Positions 34,944-45,879 of a stretch of DNA of 64,000 nucleotides are shown here, piece by piece. The translations under genes and the position numbers were made by a program. The DNA is from Cryptomeria japonica. Lineage: Eukaryota > Streptophyta > Pinopsida > Cupressales > Cupressaceae. The stretch spans positions 605,042,177 to 605,106,176 of the forward strand of contig NC_081405.1 in assembly GCF_030272615.1 (NCBI RefSeq), written 5' to 3'. Positions within the stretch are counted from its first letter, which is position 1; every line of letters begins with the position of its first letter. The notes beneath the pieces are model-generated. The model had not been told where the DNA came from. It saw only the letters and a list, made by a program, of their open reading frames with translations, and searched no databases.

Positions 34944-36398
34944 TGTATGTGGGAAAAGTGGGCGAATAAAACTTAAAACGTGAAAAATACAAGAAATACC
35001 AGTCCACACACACACACAGGACTTCTTGATGCAAGCTATGGAGTAACGTAGTGTTACTCAGCTTCCCAAGGAGGGTCCCATGGTTCTCTATCTCACAATG
35101 TCCCTCCAACCAATGTTTTGCTCTCAGATTACAGAGCAAAATGGTTTAGGGATGGCAAATATGAGAACGAGAGAGATTTTTAACTGATTTTAGTATGAGA
35201 TGTGTTATAAGCTAGGTATGATGCTAGAAATGCAATAAACTAAATGATAAGATGACAGGGTTAGTATGAATACTATCCTAACATACTATATTTAATCTAT
35301 GATTGAGCTAAAATGATAAAGAACTTATTCTAATATGCATATTAGTCTAAAAGAGGCTAAATGAAGAGCATAAAGATGATGAAAAAGCCTGAAAGTATTT
35401 GAGCATAAGTATAATGCTTCAAATTTGAAAGATGATTGTTAAGAATGGAGGAATGAGGGCTCTATTTATAGCACAAACAGGGCAATGGATGGTCAGGATT
35501 GAAAGGTTTAATCAAGGGCCAAGTTTGAAAGTTGGGGATCCATGTGCATAATTGGCACCAATGAAATGGTGACAAGTGTCCACACAGGATTGGGTTGAAA
35601 GAAGAGGTTGGAGGCATTAAAGGCCTGAGAAGACCTCATGGTTATCTAAAGGCTAAGGGTCAAGTCTAAGTTAGGTTTACCCAATGAATTAGGATCTAAT
35701 CCAAAGATAAACCTTTGTGCAAATGATTAAGAGATAATCATGGTCAAAGCATTAATGACCTGATGAGACCCTTGGGTTGGGTAGAGGTTGAGTCAAAACA
35801 AATGTTTTAACCATGTGGGAGGGTTTGAAATAACCATTAATGGTTATTGGAGACTTTGGGGATTAAGTGGTTGAAGGTTGGAAGCCTTCAATGGTTTTCA
35901 AAGACTTTGGGGGTTTTGGTGGTTGAAGGTTGAAAACCTTCAATGATTATCCAAGACTTTGGGCCATTTGAGAAGTGACCTCCCTTTGCTTAGGGATGTG
36001 ACAAAATTTAGAGGAGGGTTAGGTTAATTAGAATCGATTAGAAGATTCTAGAAGGGATTAGGAAGGGGTTTGGCATTTTGCAAGTGGATGGAGGGATAAT
36101 AGGATTTAATTGAAATATTTGATTTTCATTCAATTTGGTTGTAATTAAATAAATTTGATTTATTCAATTTAGGATAACTATTTAATTAAATTTGAATTTA
36201 ATTAAAAGTGGCTAGGGGATTTAATTGAATAAAATGATTTATTCATTAAATGGTATAGTGAATTTTATTTAAATAAATTGAATAATTTATTTAATAAAAT
36301 AGAAGAATGTGGATAATTTAATTAAATTGGATTTAATTAAATAGAGAAATGAACATAAAAAATTCATTTAGGAATATGGTCATTTTTATACGTCTACA
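34944..36398 (-). repeat. Gypsy2 3' LTR (1455 bp)
   Basis: On the minus strand it starts TGTAGACGTATAA after the PPT and ends CCCACATACA. TATAAATA on minus at 35463-35470 is a strong promoter candidate. The U3 part consists of AT-rich words such as TTTAATTAAAT. Confidence 0.95.
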
Positions 36399-36413
36399 TT
36401 TTGCCCCTCTTTG
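36399..36413 (-). promoter_or_regulatory. Gypsy2 polypurine tract
   Basis: The minus strand reads CAAAGAGGGGCAAAA directly before the LTR start. A second purine tract, GAGGGGGCATCA, lies at about 36547-36556 and is also present in Gypsy1 (near 14587). Confidence 0.88.
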
Positions 36414-36554
36414 AAGTGACGTGTGTGCACATGTTATTTCAAAGAAAATGATGTGTGATCAAATGCAATTTTTTTTTGTGTCGCTCTTTTGATTTGCCAG
36501 TCATGTCTCAGTTTTGATGTGATGCCCCAGATTGATATTTGATGTGATGCCCCC

Positions 36555-36671
36555 TCGGGAGATGAATCAATATTTTTTTTTTTGGAAAATTTTGGATTTA
36601 AATTGATGAAGTTCGTATGATGTGTAGGATTTCGTGCGTGTAGAAAGTGTGTAAATTGATTCATCTCCCGA
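36555..36671. repeat. Perfect 17-bp inverted repeat upstream of the PMD promoter
   Basis: TCGGGAGATGAATCAAT (36555-36571) and its exact complement ATTGATTCATCTCCCGA (36655-36671), separated by 83 bp. Present unchanged in the tandem copy near 53056-53172. It lies between the PPT and the TATA box of the antisense gene. Confidence 0.9.
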
Positions 36672-36752
36672 TAACTTACAAATGTTTTGGTATAGGGGAG
36701 ACCGCGACCATATTACAGGCCCAGTTAGCTAACCCTAATTTGATTTTCCTTC

Positions 36753-36760
36753 TATAAAAG
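36753..36760 (+). promoter_or_regulatory. TATA box of Gypsy2 antisense PMD gene
   Basis: TATAAAAG within CTTCTATAAAAGGGG, 82 bp before the ATG at 36835. Conserved in the tandem copy (53254) and in position in Gypsy1 (14764). Confidence 0.75.
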
Positions 36761-36999
36761 GGGAAAAGGGCTTGATTTAAACTCATTTGTGATTTGTTGA
36801 CTTTGAAGAAAAGAGAATTTGCTTTGGGGAGAAAATGCCTATTCCCTATCACAGACACCGTTTCGAGTGCGTTCGGAGGTACCGGAGACCAGTAGCGCAT
36901 GGACCACCAATAAGTCAACATCTTTGACCCCTTTTGGATTTTTGATTTTGTCGTTTTTAGGTGTTTTTTGAATTTTCAAGTTCGGGCTTTTCGGTTTAG

Positions 37000-37575
37000 C
37001 GTGTCTAAGGCGTAGATTAGCGCATACGCAGTGCGAAGTAGCGCATCAAGCTCAAATTTAGGGGTCGCGTCCGAAAACATTTGTTAGCGCATAGGATTTT
37101 TAGGTTAGCGTGTGGACGGAAAATAGCGCATGTAAAGGTTATGGTAGCGCGTCTAGTCAACAGGTTAGCGCATAGGTATAACCTAGCGCATAGGAGCCGC
37201 CGGGGTTCGCATAGGAAAAGGGGTTTAGCGCGTAGGACTAACCTAGCGCATAAGACTAAAATAATAGCGCCTAGGAGGGATAGACTAGCCCGTAGATAGG
37301 TTCTAGCACATGGGACACATGGGTTAGCGCGATGGAAGAAAAGAGTAGCGCATAGAAATAATCTAGCGCATAGGGCAGATAGTTTAGCGCTTAGGAAGAA
37401 TAGATTGGCGCGTAGATAGTTTCTAGTGCATAGGACAAATTAGATAGCACAGCGGAAGAAAAGAATAGCGCGTAGGCATAATCTAGCGCATAGGGCAGAT
37501 AGGCTAGCGCGTAGGACAAGCAGTCTAGCACGTGGGATTTTTTAGCGCATTGGAGTTCTGTTTTAGCGCATCCAT
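37000..37575 (+). repeat. TAGCGCRT motif array in the PMD intron
   Basis: About 27 irregularly spaced copies (every 18-30 bp) of TTAGCGCATAGG and variants. The first copy already lies in exon 1 (GTAGCGCATGG at about 36893). The array is repeated at 53501-54076 in the tandem copy. All copies are on the sense strand of the PMD gene. Confidence 0.93.
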
Positions 37576-37778
37576 GAAAAATTTGTAGTTTTGGCCGATT
37601 TTGAAAAGTTGTGTTTTCGCGTGCCTGTTGTGTTTTTGATACATTTATCCAAGATGAGTATTTGTATAACTTGTTTTGATGTGCAATTTTTCAAGTTATG
37701 TATAGATATCAAGCTGTTTGTGTCAATCAGAACATGATTATTTGCATTGTCTGTTTTAAGTTCAAATGTGTATGAAAG

Positions 37779-37945
37779 CCTGAGTTGTTTTACAAGCCGA
37801 TATGGGTTGGAAACTTGAGTTGTTTTACAAGCTGATATGGATGGGAAACTTGAGTTGTTTTACAAGTTTATGTGATTGTGGTACTTGAGTTGTTTTACAA
37901 GTTTTGATATGGTTTTTGAGAACTTGAGTTGTTTTACAAGTTGAT
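37779..37945 (+). repeat. Five copies of a hairpin-forming 20-mer in the PMD intron
   Basis: ACTTGAGTTGTTTTACAAGT and variants, spaced about 35 bp apart, each with ACTTG/CAAGT arms. They lie 120-290 bp before the splice acceptor. The same array is at 54280-54446. Confidence 0.88.
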
Positions 37946-40011
37946 AGGATTTTGAACTTTGATTGTAGATGAGCAAATTTGTTTCATGTTGGTGATGTAA
38001 GTTTTATTTTGATATCTTTGTGTTGATGTAGAAACTGATATTGGATATGTTTTGTTTGTTTGACAGGAGCGATTGGGTATTGTGCAGTCAAGGGAGAGAT
38101 TCCTGAGACCATGGACGCTGATACCACGTCTGTCACAGGGAGACTTGGATATTATTGAGAGATGCGGATTGACCTCTCTTTTGGATATGCCTCGGTTTAC
38201 TGTGAACCGGGGACTGTTGACAGCATTGGCAGAGAGGTGGCATAGTGATACGAACACCTTTCATTTTGCCACTGGAGATATGACAGTGACACCAGAGGAT
38301 TGCTACCGGATTTTGCGGATTCCTGTGTTAGGGGCACTGCTACCCTACGAGCGGCACAGAGGTATTGCGCCGTATATTTCATGATGAGAGTGTCTGTGGT
38401 TATGAGATCCCTTGGTAGGAGTTTTTGGATCTGGATTATGCACCCCTGCCATCGGTATTGGCAGGATTCATCGGAGGATTCCTTTGTCTTGATCGTAGGT
38501 CAAAGGGATTTTCAGTAGGATGGGGGCTGGTCTTGGAGTAGATGGTGACACAGGGTCGGAGATTTGCATGGGGGTCAGCGATGTTGGCCCATCTTTATAG
38601 GAGCCTGCATGAGGTAGTATACCTCAGTTATGGGAGTTTATCAGCAGGTGTTACTCTATTACAGGTATGGTGCTGGGAGCACATCCCAGTAGCGAGGCCA
38701 TTGGCAGATAGAGATAGGCCCGTAGGTGCAGCATACGCCTATGGATACAGAGGCCTAGTTGTCCAGCGTAAGCTGGGCAAACTAGAGCACTGGAGGAGAG
38801 TTTTTGATGACATAGATACGGTCATTTGGAGATCATATACAGGTTGTGAGGTGTGAGCAGAGGATGGGATAGAGATGCCTTTCATTTTCATGACGAGGTA
38901 TCTTATTGGGAGGACTCCATTTGTTATTGAGCGGTTTTTGGTCACCCGAGTTTTGCGACAGTTCGGGAGGCAGCAGGGGATTCCACAGGGAGCGTGCTTG
39001 TATGCACGGCGGTAGCAGGATGTGGCCGATTGGGGGCTGACTATTGATAGTGTCGTGGCCATAGAGGAGTTTACAAGGTTAGTTGGACAGGTCTAGGACT
39101 ATGCCCCAGAGATACAGGATGTCGGGATGACAGAGAAGTTCGCTCGTTTGTTTACTGCGCAGGCAGTGGTGAGGATCTCCGATCCCGAGGAGATAAGGCT
39201 AGCATTTGATTCAGATGGAGAGGAGGGGGGAGATGATGGAGATGACGGAGACGATGGAGATGATGGAGGAGGTAGAGGAGCCAGGGGGAGGCAGGGTGTG
39301 CAGCGGGCGGTACGGCAGGGTAGGATTGAGAGGGGGAGAGGAGGTTTGGCCATTGGAGCCGGGAGAGAGGGGAGAGTGACAGAGGTTTTGGCAGCGGTGG
39401 GGGGTGAGGAGGAGATGGTGAGACCAGCTCAGAGGAGGAGGGTAGATATACTCCCACCTCCAGTACCGAGGACAGGGCGAGTGGGAGGGGTTCCTCCAGC
39501 ACAGGGACCATTGCGAGTTCGAGTGTCAGGTCATGTAGAGGATGCACAGATCCGGACCCTATAGATTACTGTGCAGCAGCTGCAGGCACAGATTTTGACC
39601 TATCAGCGGCAGATTTCACAGTTGACCGTTGAGAGAGATACCGAGATAGAGCGGCGGGGTCGAGCGGAGGAGGCCTTGGCGAGTGTACAGAGAGCAGCGA
39701 CGGGTGGTCCATTGAGAGACACCCTGAGAGAGCTGACATGGAGAGTACAGGAGGTTGAGTATTATAGGCGGCATTATGAGGATGTAGTACCCAGAGAGCG
39801 ACATGTAGCTAGTTTTGCACAGTCGAGATCGAGTCGATCTCGAACTGCTAGGACACGATCTGAGAGCCGAGGAGTGACAGGGCCAGTGAGACAGGACCCT
39901 CCTGTAGATCCGGGGGCAAGTGTATCTGGAGCTAGGCAGGATCCTCCTGGAGATCCAGGGGCAGGTGCATCCGGAGTGAGACCATCTCCATCAGGGGATA
40001 GTCACACTTGA

Positions 40012-40914
40012 GAGACATGGCCTCCATTGTATTTTTGGATTTTTGCATACTTTGTACTGGACATATTTTTGAGACACATTTTGTAGATTTTGATCATTTT
40101 TTGAGAGATATATATATATACGGAGCACCATTTTTGATCGATGTGATGTGTTTATGGATGCATTTTATGTGTGCTACTTCCTTTCATATGATGATGTAAT
40201 GTTTACATATATGATGTAATGTGTGATACAGGATGTATGTTTTTATATGCTATGAGATGTATCTTGAAAATGAGATGTATGATTTAATATGCTGTTACAT
40301 GTAATATGAAATGATGTAATAATGATATGGGATAATAGTGTAAAATGATGTGCGACTAATTGTAAAATGAAATGCAACTAATTGTAAAATGAAATGCAAC
40401 TAATTATTTTTGGAGCATCTCTCATTCTGTATTTGCCATCCGATATAACCATTTATTTGCTTTCTTTGTAAATATCATCATGGAGCTTTTATCGATTTTT
40501 GGATATGTTGAAAATTTATACAAGCATAATGGTATAATTGAACCATAATGACCTGAGTAAAATTTACATGATATTTGATTTTGCAAGATAGCACAAGCAT
40601 CAAGGTATAATTGAACCAGGACGACCTGAGTGCGTATTGCGTAAACATACAAGATTAGATCATTTATATGCGTGAAATGGAATCAGGCCTTCAGTGATAT
40701 GGATCACGTCTCGAGGCAAATATTCACACAATACAAGTGATCGCCTCCCAGACAGAAGACTAAGAAAAATTTTGGAAATTCCTCATGATCTCTGGCTGTG
40801 AAGCTTTTTATGAGATAAAGAGAAGATTCCAATCAAATTAAAAAGTTCAAAATGCAAAATAATCAAGACCTTAATGCGATAATGCAACATTTAGTACTTC
40901 AGAAAATCAAGACC
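40012..40914. repeat. Gypsy2 convergent spacer with short repeats
   Basis: Between the stops of the PMD gene and pol. Holds ATATAT and AATGATGTAATG words, three copies of GCAACTAATTGTAAAATGAA-like units (40353-40410), and a direct repeat with GGTATAATTGAACCA (about 40518-40560 and 40590-40635). No gene seen. Confidence 0.75.
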
Positions 40915-42200
40915 TTAAGTATAGTACTTCTTCAGATGAATGTTGTTAGTTGGATCATCAAGCACATCTCCTTCAGAATTTGTTAGCTGATAGGCACCTG
41001 ATCCATAGACTGATATGATGACATAGGGACCCAACCAATTAGGTTCAAATTTCCCTTTCTTTTCTCTATCTTGCTGGTTTCTTGGATTTTCTTTTAGGAC
41101 TAGATCACCAACCTTGAAGTTACGAGGAATGACCTTATGAATGTAGCTCCTGCACATGCATTGCTGATATGCTTTGAGATGAGTATAAGCATGTTGGCAT
41201 CTTTCATTTAATAGTTCCAATTCTTGTAGTCGGTTAACTCGATACTCTTCATCGGGGATCAAACCTTTCAAAGAGACTCTAAGAGATGGAATTTCTACCT
41301 CTAAGGGTAAAATAGCCTCTGATCCATATACCAATGAATATGGTGTTGCCCCTGTAGGTGTGCAAATGCTGGTCTTGTAGGCCCAAAGTGCTGGATTGAG
41401 TTGTACGTGCCAATCTTTTCTGGCATCATTCACTATTTTCTTGAGAATTTTTAGGATTGTTTTGTTAGATGCTTCTGCTTGACCATTTCCCTGGGGATAG
41501 TATGGTGTAGAAAACCGATGTTGGATTTTGAATTTTTCACATAATTCCTGCACATCTTGGTTTTTGAAAGGTCGCCCATTATCTGTGACGATTGAACTTG
41601 GAATACCATATCTGCAGATCAGATAATTGAGGATAAAAGAGGCAATTTATTTCCCGGTCACTGTGGTCATGGGAACTGCTTCGATCCATTTGGTAAAGTA
41701 TTCTATTGTAGTTATAATGAACTTGTGTCCATTTGAAGATGAAGGATGTATTTTGCCAACTAGGTCCAGTCCCCACTGACAAAAGGGCCATGATGTTGTA
41801 AAGGGCTGCAGTTCCTGTGCTGGTGCATGTATCAGATTGCCATGGATCTGACATTTAGGACATTTCTTGGCAAAGTGATATGAATCTTTCTCCATTGTAG
41901 GCCAGTAGTATCCCATTCGTATAAGCTTTTTAGCAAGAGTAGTGCCACTTGAATGTGTGCCACAAATACCTTCGTGAAGCTCGTGTAAAGCGGAATCGGA
42001 TTCATTACAATCAAGGCAATGAAGAAGAGTACCATCTAGACCTCGACGATATAAGGTATCAGCTGTAAGGGTGTAACGGGCAGCTTGTCGGATAAAGTTA
42101 CATTTTTGGTTACGGGATTGGTCAATGGGTAAGATATTATGCTTGAGGTAGTCGTATATCGGTCCATATAGCGGAGAATCGGAACTAGTCAAGGCATAGA
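40915..42200 (-). pseudogene. Gypsy2 integrase
   Basis: The zinc-binding HHCC region (ELHEGICGTHSSGTTLAKKL, then CPKCQIHG) is complete. The core has WGLDLVGKI (first Asp), IVTDNGRPF (second Asp) and FSTPYYPQGNGQAEASNK (Glu). The C-terminal part has KVGDLVLKENPRNQQDREKKGKFEPNW (in parts: KVGDLVLK, GKFEPNWLGPY), a chromodomain-free end typical of Tat. One TAA near 41648 (CAA expected) is the only break. Ends at 40915 with the stop of the polyprotein. Confidence 0.92.
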
Positions 42201-42289
42201 TAACATGGGATTCGGAGTGGTCATAGGTGGGGGAGAACAGTTGCTCTACCAGGAACTCATAATGACTCTGTTGCTCAGGAATTTGTAGT

Positions 42290-42670
42290 AGCGAAGCGAT
42301 TGTAGCCATTGCATCGGCTGCTTTGTTGTTCAACCTTGGTATTTGCTCAAAGGTGATGTGCACAAAATACTGTTTGAAGTCATCCACCATGCGTTTGTAA
42401 GGTAGTAGCTTGTCGTCCTTTGTCTGATAGTTGTTATTAATTTGATTAATAACCAGTTGTGAGTCTCCATAGACTTTTAACTCTGTGATTTTCCATTCGA
42501 CGGCCATTTTGATGCCGATGACCAGTGCTTCATATTCAGCCACATTATTTGTGCATGGAAACATAAGTCTGTATGATTTTGGCATAGTGTGTCCTTCAGG
42601 AGTGATGAACAGAATGTCGGCACCTGAACCATGTTGAGTATAGGATCTGTCAAAGTAGAGGGTCCATTGT
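42290..42670 (-). pseudogene. Gypsy2 second (Tat-type) RNase H
   Basis: Runs from WTLYFDRSYTQHGSGA through NNVAEYEALVIGI (Glu) and LKVYGDSQLVINQI (Asp) to NNKAADAMATIASL (last Asp). All four acidic positions are there; only FDGS is changed to FDRS. This domain is the hallmark of Tat elements. Open, no stop within. Confidence 0.9.
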
Positions 42671-43221
42671 TTAGTAGTAAGAACAAGTACATCCCTATCC
42701 GGAAATTCAACCTCCATGGTTTGTTTGCCTGGTAGCAGTGCTTCGGCCAATTGATCTGCAATTGCTTGTCCTTTGATGGCTCGTCTTTCTGTGTATTGGA
42801 TGTCGAATTCACTGAGAATCATGACCCATTTAGCCAATCGGCCTGTAAGAGCGACTTTGCTGAGTAGATATTTGAGAGGATCAATTTTTGCAACTAGCTT
42901 TATGGTGTGTGCGAGCATGTAATGTCGGAATTTCTGAGATGCAAAGACTACTATTAGGCAAGCCTTTTCAATAAATGTATAGTTGAGCTCATAGCCATTC
43001 AATGTTCTACTGATGTAGTATATGGCATGTTCCTTTCCTTGTTGATCTTCTTGTGCCAATAGTGCCCCCAGTGAAATATCTGTTGTTGAGATATATAAAA
43101 TAAGTGGCTTTCCAGCAACTGGTGGTACTAGAACTGGTGGATTCATCAGGTACTGTTTAATTTGGTAAAAAGATTCTTCACACTTAGCCTCCCATTTGAA
43201 GGGTACATTTTTGTGTAGCAA
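42671..43221 (-). pseudogene. Gypsy2 first RNase H
   Basis: Standard Ty3/gypsy RNase H module behind RT: LYISTTDISLGALLAQ, GKEHAIYYISRTL, EKACLIVVFASQKFRHYM and IDPLKYLLSK. As in Gypsy1 the usual first acidic residue is not conserved, which suggests that the second RNase H is the active one (inference). Confidence 0.85.
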
Positions 43222-44133
43222 ATGGTTAAATGGTAGACTTTTATCTGCTAGCTGAGCGATGAATCACCGGATTGATTGAAGTCGTCCCTGTAGAGATCTG
43301 AGTTGACTGATATTTCATGGTGGTGGCATTTCCATGATGGCTTGTACCTTTGCTGGATCAACTTCAATACCTTTAGCTGATACTATGTAGCCTAGTAACT
43401 TGCCTGATGTAACCCCAAAGACACACTTCTTAGGGTTGAGTCAGACCTTGAATTTCTGCAACCGATCAAAGATATTTGTTAGGATGCCAAGATGTTCAGC
43501 TCTGGTGAAAGATTTTGCTAGTAAATCATCCACATAGTCTTCCATAAATGTGTGCATCATATCATGGAATATTGTTGTCATTGCTCTTTGATAAGTGGCT
43601 CCGGCATTCTTTAAGCCAAAAGGCATAACATTCCAACAGTATGTTCCCCAAGGACAGGTGAATGCTGTTTTGTCTTGATCTTCAGGAGCTATTTTGATTT
43701 GATTATAGCCTGAGAAACCGTCCATTAATGAGAGCATTGCATGGCCTGCTGTGAGATCTACAATTATATCAATACTTGGCAGAGGAAAGTCATCCTTTGG
43801 GCAAGCTTTATTGACATCTTTGAAGTCAATACATATTCTTATACTACCATCTGGTTTTGAGACTGGAACAATGTTGGAAATCCATTCTGCATAGTCAATA
43901 GGTCGGATGAATCCGACATCTAATAATTTCTTTAATTCCATTTTGACCATGAGTGCTATCTGTGGATTCATCTTTCGTAGTTTCTGCTTGACTGGCTTGA
44001 CTCCTGTAGAGATGGACAAGTGATGCATGATTAGGTGTGGATCTACTCCGGGCATATCAGCATATGACCAGGCAAAGTTAATTTGTTGTCCTTTAAAGAA
44101 GATGATGAATGCCGATCTTTCCTCTTCTATCAA
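43222..44133 (-). pseudogene. Gypsy2 reverse transcriptase
   Basis: Motifs in order: LLDVGFIRPIDYAEWISNIV, ICIDFKDVNKACPKDDFPLP, LMDGFSGYNQIKI, VMPFGLKNAGATYQRAM, and the catalytic EDYVDDLLAKS. All are intact. Three TGA codons lie close together near 43441, 43318 and 43266, in the thumb region where CGA or similar is expected. The frame is the same as gag and integrase. Confidence 0.93.
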
Positions 44134-44520
44134 AGATTATGCAAGGTGAATGTTTCTAGCTGCTTCGGTGGTACCAATGTTGATTGATTGAGTGGGCTCA
44201 ATCAATATGGGTGATCGTTCATGAAAATATTCAAGAAGAATGTCAAGTCTCCCATCGTTAGGTGCCTTAAAAAGGTTTTCACCTTCCAATGCGTCCTTTA
44301 TTTTTACTTTTTTATGATCTAGAGCTGCCATTGACTGGTTTTCAGCATTAGATTCATCATTTGATGCATTTTTGCGGCTGAGAGACTTGGCACTCCCTGA
44401 TTGACAGATATCATTATGTCGTTCACTGGTAGAGCCTGTTTCTGGATTTATGGTACATAGGTAATGGACAATAGATGCATCATCTGGGAAAATAGGTATA
44501 TCACTTATTTCAGGTTCGTC
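44134..44520 (-). pseudogene. Gypsy2 protease-RT linker
   Basis: Polar sequence without a recognised domain, in the gag-pol frame and bounded by a TAG at about 44521 and a TAA at about 44134. It ends in TEAARNIHLA, before the conserved SLIEEERSAFIIFFK start of the RT part. Confidence 0.7.
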
Positions 44521-45879
44521 CTAGTCGATTAGGTCAGGAAAGACAAGTGGTAAGGAATCATGGGGTGGGTCAAGTTCAGCTACTGTAAGTGTTAGGATAG
44601 AGTTATCATCGTGATGGGTCTTGTTTTTAAAGAAGTCTAAGGTTTCATCGAGGTCTTCGATGGCATCATCTTCTACATAGACTTGTTTGTAATATTTCTG
44701 TTCACTTTCCGGAGCGTCATAGATATGTTGTGGTCCAAATTCAAGAGGTCTATCTTCTACGTTATGTTCTTCTTGAGAAATGGATATGAAATCAGCATCA
44801 TCTAGGATATTTGTAGTAGTATCAGAGCAAGCACCCCATTCATATTCATTTGAATCTATCTCATAGGCATCATCCCAAATTCTATCTATGCTGTAAACAG
44901 GTATGTTGTATGGCAAAAACAAATCTTTGATGATGGATACTATTTTGATATTCTGTGTTGATTCTGTATCCGACCCGTCTTCTACAGTCTGGATTTGTTC
45001 ATAGATTGTGCTTCCTCGAGGAGGAATGATGGTTTCTTGTGATGATATGATTTGTTCTTGAGCCATTGGTGTGTGAATATGAGCCACTGCTGCAGAGATG
45101 GCCTTCTTATGATTCAAAAGCTTTCCCTGATGTATCTTCTGATCTTGACGTTCTCTTGCCTTGCGAATTGTTTCTGCTGATTCAAAGAGAGCTTCCTGCG
45201 AGGATTCTTCCTTGTATTTCTTCTTTTCCTTCCATTGAGGTTTTGCATTTGTGTGTGGTGGCCTTTTCAATAGGAAAGTGAATTTAGAACCTAATCCTGC
45301 TTTATTTCTACCAGGTTGTGAAGGAAGATCTATAGGTTCTGTAACTCCTTCTTGGCGTTTCCCAATAGGTCCTTTGCCACCATATCCCATTTGTTTCATG
45401 ATCAAGTAGCCTTTTCCATATAGGTGTGTCGGTAAAACAATGTCTAGAGCGGCTGCTCTATTAGCTTCTTCTTCATCTTTGTATAGCCAGTTAAGAACAT
45501 CCTTATCTTCTGATTCATGTGCTAGAGTCCCCAATTGGATGAAGGTACCATCAAATTTAGTTATGGGCTGAGTTGCCAGATGTGTTGATATAGTAGGTAA
45601 ACCATGTGATCTAGGTGATGTTGGCAATCTGGTCAAACATAAAGGCTCCATAGAGTATCCGCCCATGCCTTGGTCTTTGATTTGCATTTTCTGTTCGAAG
45701 TCTCCCCATAAGGAGTTGGATTTTGCTGTTGGTGGATCAGATGTTGAAGACCGCTGCTTTTCTCTGTTATAAGGAACCAAACTGTCTTGGGCTGCCCCCA
45801 TTGCATTGCAATGTTGAAATGGATTGTGATCAGCTGATATGGAGATTTCCTGTCCATCATAAGGAAACTTGACACACTG
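44521..45879 (-). pseudogene. Gypsy2 G-patch domain and acidic tail
   Basis: About 45270-45420 reads GKGYLIMKQMGYGGKGPIGK, RQEGVTEPI and, after a short loop, NKAGLGSKF. This is the G-patch pattern (a helix, MGY.G.G.G and a closing GLG), a short RNA-binding module. Retroviral G-patches occur behind the protease of betaretroviruses, the same relative position. A basic stretch with KKKYKEESS follows, then about 200 residues very rich in Asp and Glu. No stop inside. Confidence 0.75.

Larger units (their letters stand above)
36835..40011 (+). pseudogene. Gypsy2 antisense plant mobile domain (PMD) gene, two exons
   Basis: Exon 1 (36835-36909, 25 codons) starts MPIPYHRHRF and ends AHGPP. The intron (36910-38066, 1157 bp) ends TTTGTTTGACAG; its donor is ATAAGT here but GTAAGT in the tandem copy, so the donor G was lost. 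Exon 2 continues in phase: GIVQSRERFLRPWTLIPRL, then the PMD core with LLTALAERWHSDTNTFHFAT and TPEDCYRILRIPV. A frameshift near 38340 is followed by one long frame (WGSAMLAHLYRSLHEVVYLS, VWCWEHIPVARPLADRDRP), broken by about six stops, mostly TAG. C-terminal to the PMD come a Gly/Asp-rich acidic run (about 39230-39280), a coiled coil (39571-39790) and an Arg/Ser-rich tail with PGA repeats, ending at 40011. It lies antisense to pol, between integrase and the 3' LTR. A host-derived accessory protein of the element is inferred. Confidence 0.82.

Noticed and set aside
37000-37575. TAGCGC array considered as a CRISPR array
   Set aside because: Repeats are too short and degenerate and spacing is irregular; the context is a plant retrotransposon.
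34944-38203. The whole 3,260-bp repeat taken as the Gypsy2 LTR
   Set aside because: PPT plus TG/CA ends place the LTR limits at 34944-36398 and 51445-52899; the rest is a duplicated internal segment.
39099-39547. Pro/Leu/Ser-rich minus ORFs opposite the Gypsy2 PMD gene
   Set aside because: Mirror of the GGA/GAT-rich plus-strand acidic region; no domain.
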